A DNA stretch of 64,000 nucleotides from Mycobacterium sp. NS-7484 (GTDB lineage Bacteria; Actinomycetota; Actinomycetes; Mycobacteriales; Mycobacteriaceae): positions 62,001 through 126,000 of the forward strand of contig NZ_MBEJ01000007.1 in NCBI RefSeq assembly GCF_001953975.1, read 5' to 3'. The notes under the pieces are model-generated. The model did not search any database, was not told where the DNA came from, and saw only the letters and a list, made by a program, of their open reading frames with translations. Below are positions 49,818-57,354 of this stretch, piece after piece (positions within the stretch are counted from its first letter, which is position 1; the number at the start of each line of letters is the position of its first letter). A program made the translations under genes and the position numbers.

Positions 49818-51170
49818 CTACCGTGCGATCACACCGCGCAGGCTGGTGTCCCGCACGTGGATCTGTGACGCGCGGGTGCCCAACTGCCGCAGGATGTTCT
49901 CCGGGATCCAGCCCACGCCGATCACCGACCGGGCCAGCATCTCGTTCGACGGGCTGTCGATACTGATCTCGCCGGCCTTCACCCCTGCCGCGAGAAGTGA
50001 CTTGACCTGTTTGACGCGTTGCATGAACAGCCAGCCGGGGTTGGGCGTGTCCGGCGGCGACTGGCGCATCCACGCCAGCTGAATCCTGAATTCGTCTCCG
50101 AACTGGTCCAGCGCGTTGGTGTGGATCCAGCTCAGCGCATCGAGCTTTTCGATCGTCGTGCCCTTGGACCCGAGGACTTCGGTCCAGCCCACGGCGATCT
50201 TCTCCCCGAAAGACTGCATGATGGCCGCCAGCAGTTCGTCCTTCGACCCGATGAGCCGATAGACCGTACCGGTGCCCATGCCGGCTGCCGAGGCGATGTC
50301 TCGCACCGTCGTACCCTCGTACCCGCGCCGGCCGAACTCGGCCCGCGCCACCGCCCGGATGTGGGTCGTCTTGTCGTCGGCTTCGGAGGCGGCCTCCTCG
50401 GTCCAGCTCCGCACCACGGCGTCGGCCGCCCTGAACGGCACGGATGCGTCGAGTTCGGCGTCGCTGGGGTCGCCGGTGGACAAGCCTTCCAGAAGAATCC
50501 GGCACAGCAGGGTCGCGACCTTCTCCGGGGCGGCGTTGTGGCGCATGACGTCGAGACCGACCTGGAGCATGGACTGGCTGATCCGGTCCGCCAGCACCGC
50601 GAGATCGACGTCGGACCGTAGGTAACCGGCCCATCGCGCGGCCCGCAAGGTCTGCTGCATGGCCTCCAGCGTGGCGGTCGGGCGGCGCTGAGCCAGCGCG
50701 ATGAGCTCCGGGTTGGAGCTCGGGCTCTCGTAGAACGACATCTGCAGCGCGGCTCGGTGGGCGACCGCGCATCGTGCGATATCGGAACCGAGCATGGCGA
50801 TCCGGTCGAACGGCGAGGCCTGATCGGGGCCGTCCAGCCGCTTCTGGGCCGTCTCGGCGATGCGATCGAGATCGTCGTGGTACCGCCGGAGCAGTTCGAC
50901 CAGGATCGCTTCTTTGGATTCGAAATGGTGGTACAGGCTGCCGGGCAGGATGCCTGCGGCATCCGCGATCTCCTGCAGCGACGTGCGCAGGCCCGACGTG
51001 GCGATCAACGTGGCAGCGGTCTCGAGAATCTCGGTCCGGCGCGTCCGATCCTCAGCTGCGGAGCCGGCGTCGGTTGCGCGACCTGGGGTGCGCTTGAGCG
51101 TCTTACGCTCCCCAGGCGTCACCTGGGGACGGCCCACAGCGGCTCCACGATGATTGCTGGCTCCCGTCAC
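49818..51170 (-). CDS. Double TetR regulator (two TetR units in one chain), 450 aa
   Basis: Two TetR DNA-binding domains: residues about 45-92 (ILETAATLIATSG ... SLYHHFESKEAIL) and 268-315 (IRAVARAEFGRRG ... TVYRLIGSKDELL), each followed by a helical domain (95-240 and 320-445). Typical TetR proteins have 190-230 residues and act as dimers, so one chain may mimic a dimer or bind two sites. GTG start at 51170. It converges on the DapB-like gene. The motif ACCCAATATTTGGTT lies 16 bp upstream, fitting autoregulation. Confidence 0.9.
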   Translation of the reverse strand: MTGASNHRGAAVGRPQVTPGERKTLKRTPGRATDAGSAAEDRTRRTEILETAATLIATSGLRTSLQEIADAAGILPGSLYHHFESKEAILVELLRRYHDDLDRIAETAQKRLDGPDQASPFDRIAMLGSDIARCAVAHRAALQMSFYESPSSNPELIALAQRRPTATLEAMQQTLRAARWAGYLRSDVDLAVLADRISQSMLQVGLDVMRHNAAPEKVATLLCRILLEGLSTGDPSDAELDASVPFRAADAVVRSWTEEAASEADDKTTHIRAVARAEFGRRGYEGTTVRDIASAAGMGTGTVYRLIGSKDELLAAIMQSFGEKIAVGWTEVLGSKGTTIEKLDALSWIHTNALDQFGDEFRIQLAWMRQSPPDTPNPGWLFMQRVKQVKSLLAAGVKAGEISIDSPSNEMLARSVIGVGWIPENILRQLGTRASQIHVRDTSLRGVIAR

Positions 51171-51175
51171 GCGAT

Positions 51176-51201
51176 TTGGGTGTCCGACCCAATATTTGGT
51201 T
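51176..51201 (-). promoter_or_regulatory. Overlapping operators upstream of double-TetR gene
   Basis: An inverted repeat TTGGGT (51176-51181) / ACCCAA (51187-51192) overlaps an AACAAA-type site ACCCAATATTTGGTT (51187-51201). They lie 6-31 bp before the GTG start, where a bound protein would block expression of its own gene. Confidence 0.55.
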
Positions 51202-51257
51202 AGAGGTTACCAGAACAGCGCTGGTACGCCGGGGATCCCGTGGAGCCGTCGCCCGGG

Positions 51258-52184
51258 TCAGGTGACGCCGAGCCGTTCGGTCACGTCGAACACCTCGTCG
51301 TAGATCGACCCGGGGATCGTGAACGGCTCTGTCGCAGACACTTCCGAAAGGTGCCTCGCGATGTCCTCCGCGCTGAGGTCGCTGTCCGGAGGTGCCATCC
51401 AGCCCCGACCCAAGCCTATGAAAACGCGGGCGAAGCGACCCGCGCAGGCCGAGAAGTTCTGGTGGCTGGACCCACAGTCGCGGCTGGCCAGGTACACCAC
51501 CAACGGAGCGACGAGTTCTGGCCGGATCGACCTGAAAAAGCCGTTCTCCTCAAGGACTTTCGGATCGCCCAAGGTTTCGGTGACCATTCGCGAGACACCG
51601 AACGGCAGCACGGTGTTGGCCAGTATGCCGTGTGGAGCACCCTCGAGGGCGATCACGTTGGTCAGCCCGACCAGGCCCGCCTTGGCGGCGGCGTAGTGCG
51701 CCTCCAGATGTTGGCCGAACATGCCCGCCGACGAGGCGATGAACACGAACCGGCCGTAGCCTTGTCGCTTCATCACGCGGTAGGCGGGCTGGGCGAGGTA
51801 GAAGCCGCCGTCGAGATGGACGCTCAACATGCGTCGCCAGTCGTCGGGCGTCAGTTCGTCGAACGGGATGCTGTTGAAGATGCCCGCATTGCTCACCACC
51901 GCGTCGAGCCGGCCGAATCGTTCGACCGCCGTGCGCACGATCGCCTCGCCTCCCTCGGCGCTGTCGACCGAATCGTAGGACGCGACCGCGGTACCGCCGG
52001 CCGCCGTGATCTCTTCGACGACCTGATCGGCCACCGCAGCGTCCGCGCCGTGGCCCGTCATCGTTCCGCCGAGATCGTTGACCACGACGGCAGCCCCACG
52101 CCGAGCCAGTTCCAGCGCGTACACCCGGCCCAGGCCGCGACCGGCTCCGGTCACGACGGCGACCTGTCCGTTGAACTCGATCAC
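51258..52184 (-). CDS. Short-chain dehydrogenase (MFE-2/HSD17B4-like (3R)-hydroxyacyl-CoA dehydrogenase type)
   Basis: A 308-residue SDR of the multifunctional-enzyme-2 type: VTGAGRGLGRVYALELARRGAAVVVNDLGG (an Asp after strand 2 favours NAD), SNAGIF, FIASSAGMFG and YAAAK. The C-terminal extension (about 240-308) is larger than in FabG. Members oxidise (3R)-hydroxyacyl-CoA of branched or steroid-derived chains. GTG start, with AAGGG 8 bp upstream. Divergent from the VWA gene; a shared AACAAA-type operator lies at 52253-52267. Confidence 0.89.
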   Translation of the reverse strand: MIEFNGQVAVVTGAGRGLGRVYALELARRGAAVVVNDLGGTMTGHGADAAVADQVVEEITAAGGTAVASYDSVDSAEGGEAIVRTAVERFGRLDAVVSNAGIFNSIPFDELTPDDWRRMLSVHLDGGFYLAQPAYRVMKRQGYGRFVFIASSAGMFGQHLEAHYAAAKAGLVGLTNVIALEGAPHGILANTVLPFGVSRMVTETLGDPKVLEENGFFRSIRPELVAPLVVYLASRDCGSSHQNFSACAGRFARVFIGLGRGWMAPPDSDLSAEDIARHLSEVSATEPFTIPGSIYDEVFDVTERLGVT

Positions 52185-52252
52185 TGTGTAGCCCTTACCC
52201 GTTGACTTCCCGGATCGTTCATTGACTCCGGTGCAGCCGAACTCTACGGTGG

Positions 52253-52267
52253 AACAGATATTTGGTC
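52253..52267. promoter_or_regulatory. AACAAA-type operator between SDR and VWA genes
   Basis: AACAGATATTTGGTC lies in the 116-bp divergent gap, 33 bp before the chosen GTG of the VWA gene. It matches the sites at 47732, 51187, 54087 and 55031 in most positions. It also argues against a TTG start at 52262 for the VWA gene. Confidence 0.5.
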
Positions 52268-52300
52268 AACGTGGTCCGGAGGTGGGCGCGGAGGTGTCAG

Positions 52301-54004
52301 GTGGCTGACGGCGGAGACGGTGGGGACGCCGGGGATGGCCGACACTCCGGGTTGGGCATGCTGGCGTCAGCGCTCGCGGGCCGCCCGGTTGCGGTCGCCT
52401 CGGCCGCTGCGGGTGCGCAGGCGTGGACCGATGGGCAGACGATCTTCGTCGATCCAGCCGCCTCCGATCGCACACGGCTCGAATCGGTGGCGGTGCAGGC
52501 TTCGCTGATTGCGGCCGGAAGCCTCGCTCCAGAGGTGGTCGGCGGCCTCCTCCGACGCCGCAAACTCGCCAACCGATATCTGGCCGTGGAGGCGCATCGG
52601 GCGCTGTTGGTCAACGCGGCATTGGTGCCGAACATGTTGGGCGCCTTGGCAGATCGCAGCATCGGCGAGCGGAGTGACTCGTCCGCGACGTCCCTGCAGA
52701 TCGCTCGCGGCAACGACGCGTTGCCGGACCCGCCGGCAAGTTTCGGGGCGATTCAGGCGAAGAAGGTGTACGCCGCGGCCACCAGGCAGCAGAGCCAACA
52801 GTCGGTGGGTCATGTGCCGCGGAAGCAAGGCCGCCAGGAGCTTGAACAGCTCGACGAGGACAATCCCGACAACTGGGACGACTCCGATGATCCCGATCTG
52901 TTTTCCAGTCCGGTCGGTGGCGGGGGAGCCATCGGCAAATGGCTGAAAAAGCTTCTGTCCTCGGCGCGGAAGACCGGAGCCAACGGTAGCGGCCCTCCCG
53001 GCGCGGACTCACCGACGCATCGCACCAACTCGACCAGACGCGGGCTGCATGCGGTGTCGTCGCTGGCCTCGGTGGACACTGAGGATGTTGTCGACGTGAA
53101 GACCGAGGGAATCAAGTACCCGGAATGGAACGCCGAACGTGGCGTCTATCGACTCGACTGGTGCACCGTTCGTGAGCCCGACCCGGAGATCAAACCCCAC
53201 GTCACCCAGCAGATCGAGGACGCGATCAGTGTGCGGCGCCCGCTGGCCCGCCTCGGTATGGGCCTGCATCGGCGGCATCGCCAGCCGCAGGGTGACGACA
53301 TCGACATCGACGCCGCTCTGGAGGCGCGCGTCGAGGTGCGGGCCGGCTCCGTGCCCGACGAGGCGGTGTACCTCGATAGCCTGCGCCGGCGGCGGGATCT
53401 GTCGGTGTTGCTGCTGCTGGACGTCTCGGGTTCGACGGCGGAACCGGGCACGGTCGGGCGTACGGTGCACCAACAGCAGCGCACCGCCGTCGCGCACTTG
53501 ATGGTGGCGCTGCACGATCTGGGGGACCGGGTGTCGTTGTACGCCTACTATTCCCAGGGCCGGTCAGCGGTGACCATGGTGCCGGTGAAGCGGTTCGACG
53601 ACCACCTGGATGCGCAGGTGTTCCGCCGCCTGAACAGTCTGGAGCCGGGGGCGTACTCGCGGCTCGGGGCGGCCGTACGGCACGGTTCGGCGGTCTTGGA
53701 GGACCGTGGCAGCACCTCGCGCCGGCTGCTGGTCGTGCTATCCGACGGACTGGCCTACGACCACGGCTACGAACGGGCTTACGGCGCCGCCGATGCCTGT
53801 CGCGCCCTGAGCGAGGCGCGGCGTCGTGGCACCGGCTGCGTTTGCCTGACGATCGGCGCCAGTACCGATGTGGAGTCACTGCGCCGAGTGTTCGGTAGCA
53901 CTGCGCACGCGACCATCTCCAGCCCCGACCAACTCGCCGGCGTCATCGGGCCGATGTTCCGCTCGGCGATCCGCTCCGGCGAGGTTCGCCGCCGCGTGTC
54001 CTGA
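52301..54004 (+). CDS. VWA-domain protein (NorD/CbbO-like), 567 aa
   Basis: The C-terminal von Willebrand A domain (about 365-555) has an intact MIDAS motif, Asp374-x-Ser376-x-Ser378 (LLLLDVSGST). The rest is a long N-terminal region with an acidic stretch (residues about 180-200: DEDNPDNWDDSDD) and a basic linker. The layout matches NorD/CbbO proteins, which pair with a MoxR-type AAA+ ATPase to activate or load metal into a target enzyme. The partner ATPase is at 54154. No nitric oxide reductase or Rubisco gene is present. GTG start with GGAGG 6 bp upstream. Confidence 0.86.
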   Translation: MADGGDGGDAGDGRHSGLGMLASALAGRPVAVASAAAGAQAWTDGQTIFVDPAASDRTRLESVAVQASLIAAGSLAPEVVGGLLRRRKLANRYLAVEAHRALLVNAALVPNMLGALADRSIGERSDSSATSLQIARGNDALPDPPASFGAIQAKKVYAAATRQQSQQSVGHVPRKQGRQELEQLDEDNPDNWDDSDDPDLFSSPVGGGGAIGKWLKKLLSSARKTGANGSGPPGADSPTHRTNSTRRGLHAVSSLASVDTEDVVDVKTEGIKYPEWNAERGVYRLDWCTVREPDPEIKPHVTQQIEDAISVRRPLARLGMGLHRRHRQPQGDDIDIDAALEARVEVRAGSVPDEAVYLDSLRRRRDLSVLLLLDVSGSTAEPGTVGRTVHQQQRTAVAHLMVALHDLGDRVSLYAYYSQGRSAVTMVPVKRFDDHLDAQVFRRLNSLEPGAYSRLGAAVRHGSAVLEDRGSTSRRLLVVLSDGLAYDHGYERAYGAADACRALSEARRRGTGCVCLTIGASTDVESLRRVFGSTAHATISSPDQLAGVIGPMFRSAIRSGEVRRRVS

Positions 54005-54086
54005 GCCGAAGCTGTGTCGTGATACCAAGCGCCAGAAGCTTATTGGGAAGATCGTCGCAGCACCACACGTCGCTGTAAGGGCTTGA

Positions 54087-54101
54087 AACAAACATCTGTT
54101 C
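54087..54101 (+). promoter_or_regulatory. AACAAA-type operator upstream of MoxR-like gene
   Basis: AACAAACATCTGTTC, within the near-palindrome GAAACA-N6-TGTTCC (54086-54102 region), 52 bp before the ATG. It suggests the ATPase gene has its own regulated promoter although the VWA gene ends only 149 bp upstream. Confidence 0.45.
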
Positions 54102-54153
54102 CGGTTACGCTGCGAAAGTGCCGCAACGTGGCGGACACGACGAAAGGTGCGTT

Positions 54154-55002
54154 ATGGCCAACGAATCCGGGCTCGCCTATCAGAACGGGGTCGATTCGCA
54201 GGCTCCGAACGCACGTCCCTATTACCAGCCCGTCGGTGACGAGGAGGCTGTGTTCAAGGCGGCATACCGCCAGGGGCTGTCGCTGGTGTTGAAGGGTCCG
54301 ACCGGTTGCGGCAAGACGCGCTTTGTCGAAGCCATGGCACACGACCTCGGACGGCCACTGATCACCGTCTCCTGCCACGACGATCTCACCACCGCCGATC
54401 TGGTCGGCCGCTACCTGCTGCGCGGCGACGAGACGGTCTGGGTCGACGGGCCGCTGACCCGGGCCGTGCGCGAGGGCGCGATCTGCTACCTCGACGAGGT
54501 GGTCGAGGCGCGACAGGACACCACCGTCGTGTTGCACCCGCTCTCTGACTACCGCCGTCAGTTGCCCATCGAGCGCCTCGGCATCACCCTGGACGCGGCG
54601 CCGGGTTTCGGTCTGGTGATGTCGTACAACCCGGGTTACCAGAGCGTGCTCAAGGACCTCAAAGACTCGACGCGGCAACGGATGGTGGCCATCGAGTTCG
54701 GTTTTCCGGCCCCCGATGTCGAGGAGGGCATCATCGCCCACGAGGCGGGCGTCGACGGTGCCACGGCGGCCGAGCTGGTCCGGTTCGGACAGGCGATCCG
54801 GCGCCTGGAGGCTGGTGGGTTGCGCGAGGTGGCTTCGACGCGAGTGCTGATCGCCGCCGGGCGGCTGATCGCCGAGGGGCTGCCGGTGGCGGTGGCCGCC
54901 CGGGTGGCGGTCGCCGGACCACTGACCGACGACGTCGCGGTGAGCCGCGGGCTCCATGAGTTGATCGACGTCTACCTCGGTGGATCTGCCGTCGGTGATT
55001 GA
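54154..55002 (+). CDS. MoxR-type AAA+ ATPase (CbbQ/NirQ/NorQ-like)
   Basis: A 282-residue AAA+ protein. Walker A GPTGCGKT (48-55), Walker B CYLDEVVEA (Asp114, Glu115), sensor-1-like Asn in MSYNPGYQ and Arg residues in DSTRQRM that could be the Arg finger. CbbQ/NorQ proteins form hexamers that remodel a target with the help of a VWA partner, encoded directly upstream. The target is unknown here; P450s and metal-dependent amidohydrolase-fold proteins are candidates by proximity. ATG at 54154 with AAAGG 6 bp upstream; a GTG at 54118 is in frame. Confidence 0.9.
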   Translation: MANESGLAYQNGVDSQAPNARPYYQPVGDEEAVFKAAYRQGLSLVLKGPTGCGKTRFVEAMAHDLGRPLITVSCHDDLTTADLVGRYLLRGDETVWVDGPLTRAVREGAICYLDEVVEARQDTTVVLHPLSDYRRQLPIERLGITLDAAPGFGLVMSYNPGYQSVLKDLKDSTRQRMVAIEFGFPAPDVEEGIIAHEAGVDGATAAELVRFGQAIRRLEAGGLREVASTRVLIAAGRLIAEGLPVAVAARVAVAGPLTDDVAVSRGLHELIDVYLGGSAVGD

Positions 55003-55030
55003 CGCGCCGGCCGACCGGGTTTAGGTTCAG

Positions 55031-55045
55031 AACAAATATTAGGTT
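55031..55045 (+). promoter_or_regulatory. AACAAA-type operator upstream of the PBP/AveC/P450 operon
   Basis: AACAAATATTAGGTT, 42 bp before the ATG of the binding-protein-like gene. It is the copy closest to a consensus of the five sites. It likely controls the operon running from 55088 to at least 61100. Confidence 0.55.
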
Positions 55046-55087
55046 TCAGTGATGTGCCCGCGATGAACGCCGGCTACCGGAGGTCAG

Positions 55088-56209
55088 ATGTCGTACGAGA
55101 GCACCGCCGAGCCCATCAAGGTGGGCTATCTGATGGATTTCACCTTGCCGCCCGGGTTCCCGGACGAACTGAAGGCGTCGTTCACCCGGACCTTTGACCT
55201 GGTGTTCGAAGAGGCGGTTGAACAGGGCCTGATGGACCGGTCGGTGCAGATGATCTACCGCGAGGTCGAGGGGCTGCCGAAAGGTTCGGTCAAGGCGGTC
55301 ATCGATGCCTATGGCGAGCTGGTGGACGAAGGCTGCCTGGTGGTATTCGGCCCGAACATCACCGACAACTGTGTGCCGCTGCGAGAAGCGATCGAGGAAC
55401 GCTTCAAGGTGCCGGCGGTCAGCGTCACCGGCACTGACGACTGGTTGGGCGAGTGGACGTTCGCCTTCCCTCAGGGATCGATGACCGACGAGCCGATCTT
55501 TCTGGCGGATCTCGTCGCCAAGCGAGGCCTGACCGAGATCGGTGTACTGGTCGAGCAGAACCTGATCGGCGAAAGCTATCTGAAGAACCTGCGGACCGCC
55601 TGTACCCGCAAGGGAATTCGGATCGTCGCCGAAGCGACGATCGCGCAGACGGCTCAGGACATCAACGCCGCGGTGAGCACGCTGCACGAGGCCAAGGCCG
55701 AGGCGATCGTGCACCTCGGCTTCGGTTTCGGCATCGTCTTCATCAACCCGGCGCTGGAAGCCGTCAACTGGGACCCACCGCGGTTCACCACCACCGCATT
55801 CCAGAACGCGTGGGTCAACCCGATCATGTGGCAGGCCTTCCTGGGTTGGATCGGGGTCGACCAGTACGACGAGGGCAACCCGGTCGGACAGGCCTGGCTG
55901 GACCGATATGCCAAGCGGTACAACGGGAGTCGCCCCGAGTACTGCGTGTCGGTGGTCAACCACGATGTGGCAGCAACGTTGGTCCGGGCTTTCACCGACG
56001 CACATCCCCTGAGCCCGCGGGGCGTCAAGGAGGCTCTCGAGCGGGTGAAGATGATGCCGGCCGCCTCGGGTGCACCCGGCACCCGGGTGTCACTGGGCAA
56101 GTGGACCCGCCGGGCCTGGATGGGCGCGGGGTATCTGGTGGCCCGCACCCTCGACGAAGACGGCGTGAACTCTCACCTGGTCGACCGTTTCGGAGAGGAA
56201 TCCCGATGA
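55088..56209 (+). CDS. Periplasmic-binding-protein-like (type 1) protein without signal peptide
   Basis: A 373-residue protein of the branched-chain amino acid/amide ABC binding fold: IKVGYLMDFTLPPG at the start of lobe 1, CLVVFGPNITDN, VPAVSVTGTDDW, GLTEIGVLVEQNLIGESYLKNL and a lobe 2 with EAIVHLGFG. There is no signal peptide or lipobox; the first strand begins at residue 10. GGAGG lies 3 bp before the ATG, so a longer secreted form is unlikely. No transporter permease is near. It may be a cytoplasmic ligand sensor or carrier for a hydrophobic acid. Confidence 0.85.
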   Translation: MSYESTAEPIKVGYLMDFTLPPGFPDELKASFTRTFDLVFEEAVEQGLMDRSVQMIYREVEGLPKGSVKAVIDAYGELVDEGCLVVFGPNITDNCVPLREAIEERFKVPAVSVTGTDDWLGEWTFAFPQGSMTDEPIFLADLVAKRGLTEIGVLVEQNLIGESYLKNLRTACTRKGIRIVAEATIAQTAQDINAAVSTLHEAKAEAIVHLGFGFGIVFINPALEAVNWDPPRFTTTAFQNAWVNPIMWQAFLGWIGVDQYDEGNPVGQAWLDRYAKRYNGSRPEYCVSVVNHDVAATLVRAFTDAHPLSPRGVKEALERVKMMPAASGAPGTRVSLGKWTRRAWMGAGYLVARTLDEDGVNSHLVDRFGEESR

Positions 56210-57354
56210 CCACGGAGAAGGCCGCACCGCCGGGCGTCGTGACGCCGGCGGGCACCCAGAACAGCAAGGCGCCCCGTAAGGGTCCGAACTGGGGACGCTG
56301 GGCCGGCGCCTTCGCGCTCATCTCCTTCTTCAGCCTGTTCATCGCATTCGCGCGCACCGAGGTGCACCCCCGGGTGGCCAACCCCGACGTGGAGGGCCGG
56401 CCCCGCCCGGTTGAGTTCCTGCTCGGCTGGGACGGCTGGCTGTGGGTGCACCAGATCGGCACGGTGATCCTGCTGATCGTGCTGGTGGTGATCTTCGTCC
56501 GCGGTTGGCGGCGGGACCCGGGCAGCCCGATCATGCTGATGTTCCTGTGCACCACGTTGATCGTGTGGCAGGACCCGATCATGAACTGGGCGCCGTTCGC
56601 GGTCTACAACCCCGAGCTGATCCACTGGCCGGAGAACTGGCCGCTGATCATGTTGTCCCCGACGGTCGAACCGTTCATCGTGTTCGGCTACGTGGCGTTC
56701 TACTTCGCCCCGTTCTTCCCGGCGATCTGGATCCTCCGCAAGCTGCAAGCCAAGTACGGCCCCACCTCATTCGTCTCGCGGCACCCGCTGGTCAGCCTGG
56801 GCTCGATCACCCTGGTCATCGGTTTCATCTTCGACGCCATCCTCGAAGTGAGCCTGGTGCGCACCGGCCTGTACATCTACTCGCAGGTGATCCCGTTCGG
56901 ATCGCTGTTCCCGGGCACCACATTCCAGTTCCCGCTGATCTGGGAGTCACTCGCGGTGACCTTCGTGATGGTTCCGGCGGCGGTGCTGTGCTACCGCGAC
57001 GACACCGGCAAGGCGGTCGCGGAGAAGCTCGCCGCCAAGGCCCGGCTGTTCCCGAAGAAGCCGGTGCTGGGCACCTTCCTGGTGATGTTCGTGATCATCA
57101 ACGTCGCCTACTTCGCCTACGGCAGCTGGTTCTGGGTGATCAAGGCCAGTGGCGCGGCCACCGCGGTCGCCTGCCCGTGGCCCTATCCCGAGGCGAAAGT
57201 CTATGACCCGCAGGGTTACTACCGCGCACATGGTGCCGAGGGGCCGTACTCGGTCGGCAAGTGGGCCACCTGGCAGCAGGGGCCGTTCGCCGACCTCGAC
57301 GTCGAGTTGGGTTCGAAGGGTGACCGGTGCGCATCGGAGAACGCGAATGGGTGA
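56206..57354 (+). CDS. AveC-like (spirocyclase family) integral membrane protein
   Basis: A 382-residue protein with about seven membrane segments (about 32-50, 84-100, 108-122, 155-178, 196-216, 245-263, 287-308), a Gly/Pro-rich cytoplasmic N-terminus and a hydrophilic loop with WQDPIMNWAP. It resembles the AveC-like family, named from avermectin spiroketal formation in Streptomyces; mycobacterial members are uncharacterised. Start overlaps the binding-protein stop by 4 bp (ATGA) and its stop overlaps the SDR by 8 bp. It may act on a hydroxy-ketone made by the neighbouring P450s (inference). Confidence 0.78.
   Translation: MTTEKAAPPGVVTPAGTQNSKAPRKGPNWGRWAGAFALISFFSLFIAFARTEVHPRVANPDVEGRPRPVEFLLGWDGWLWVHQIGTVILLIVLVVIFVRGWRRDPGSPIMLMFLCTTLIVWQDPIMNWAPFAVYNPELIHWPENWPLIMLSPTVEPFIVFGYVAFYFAPFFPAIWILRKLQAKYGPTSFVSRHPLVSLGSITLVIGFIFDAILEVSLVRTGLYIYSQVIPFGSLFPGTTFQFPLIWESLAVTFVMVPAAVLCYRDDTGKAVAEKLAAKARLFPKKPVLGTFLVMFVIINVAYFAYGSWFWVIKASGAATAVACPWPYPEAKVYDPQGYYRAHGAEGPYSVGKWATWQQGPFADLDVELGSKGDRCASENANG

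Noticed and set aside
52262-52300. TTG start for the VWA gene at 52262
   Set aside because: It lies inside the AACAAA-type operator; the GTG at 52301 has a GGAGG at the right distance.
52301-55002. Nitric oxide reductase activation genes (norQ/norD proper)
   Set aside because: The pair resembles NorQ/NorD but no NorB/NorC, Rubisco or other recognised client gene is in the window, so a specific name is not justified.
55453-56205. In-frame extension of the AveC-like gene upstream
   Set aside because: It would lie inside the binding-protein gene in another frame; the ATG at 56206 with a 4-bp stop overlap fits the membrane protein start.
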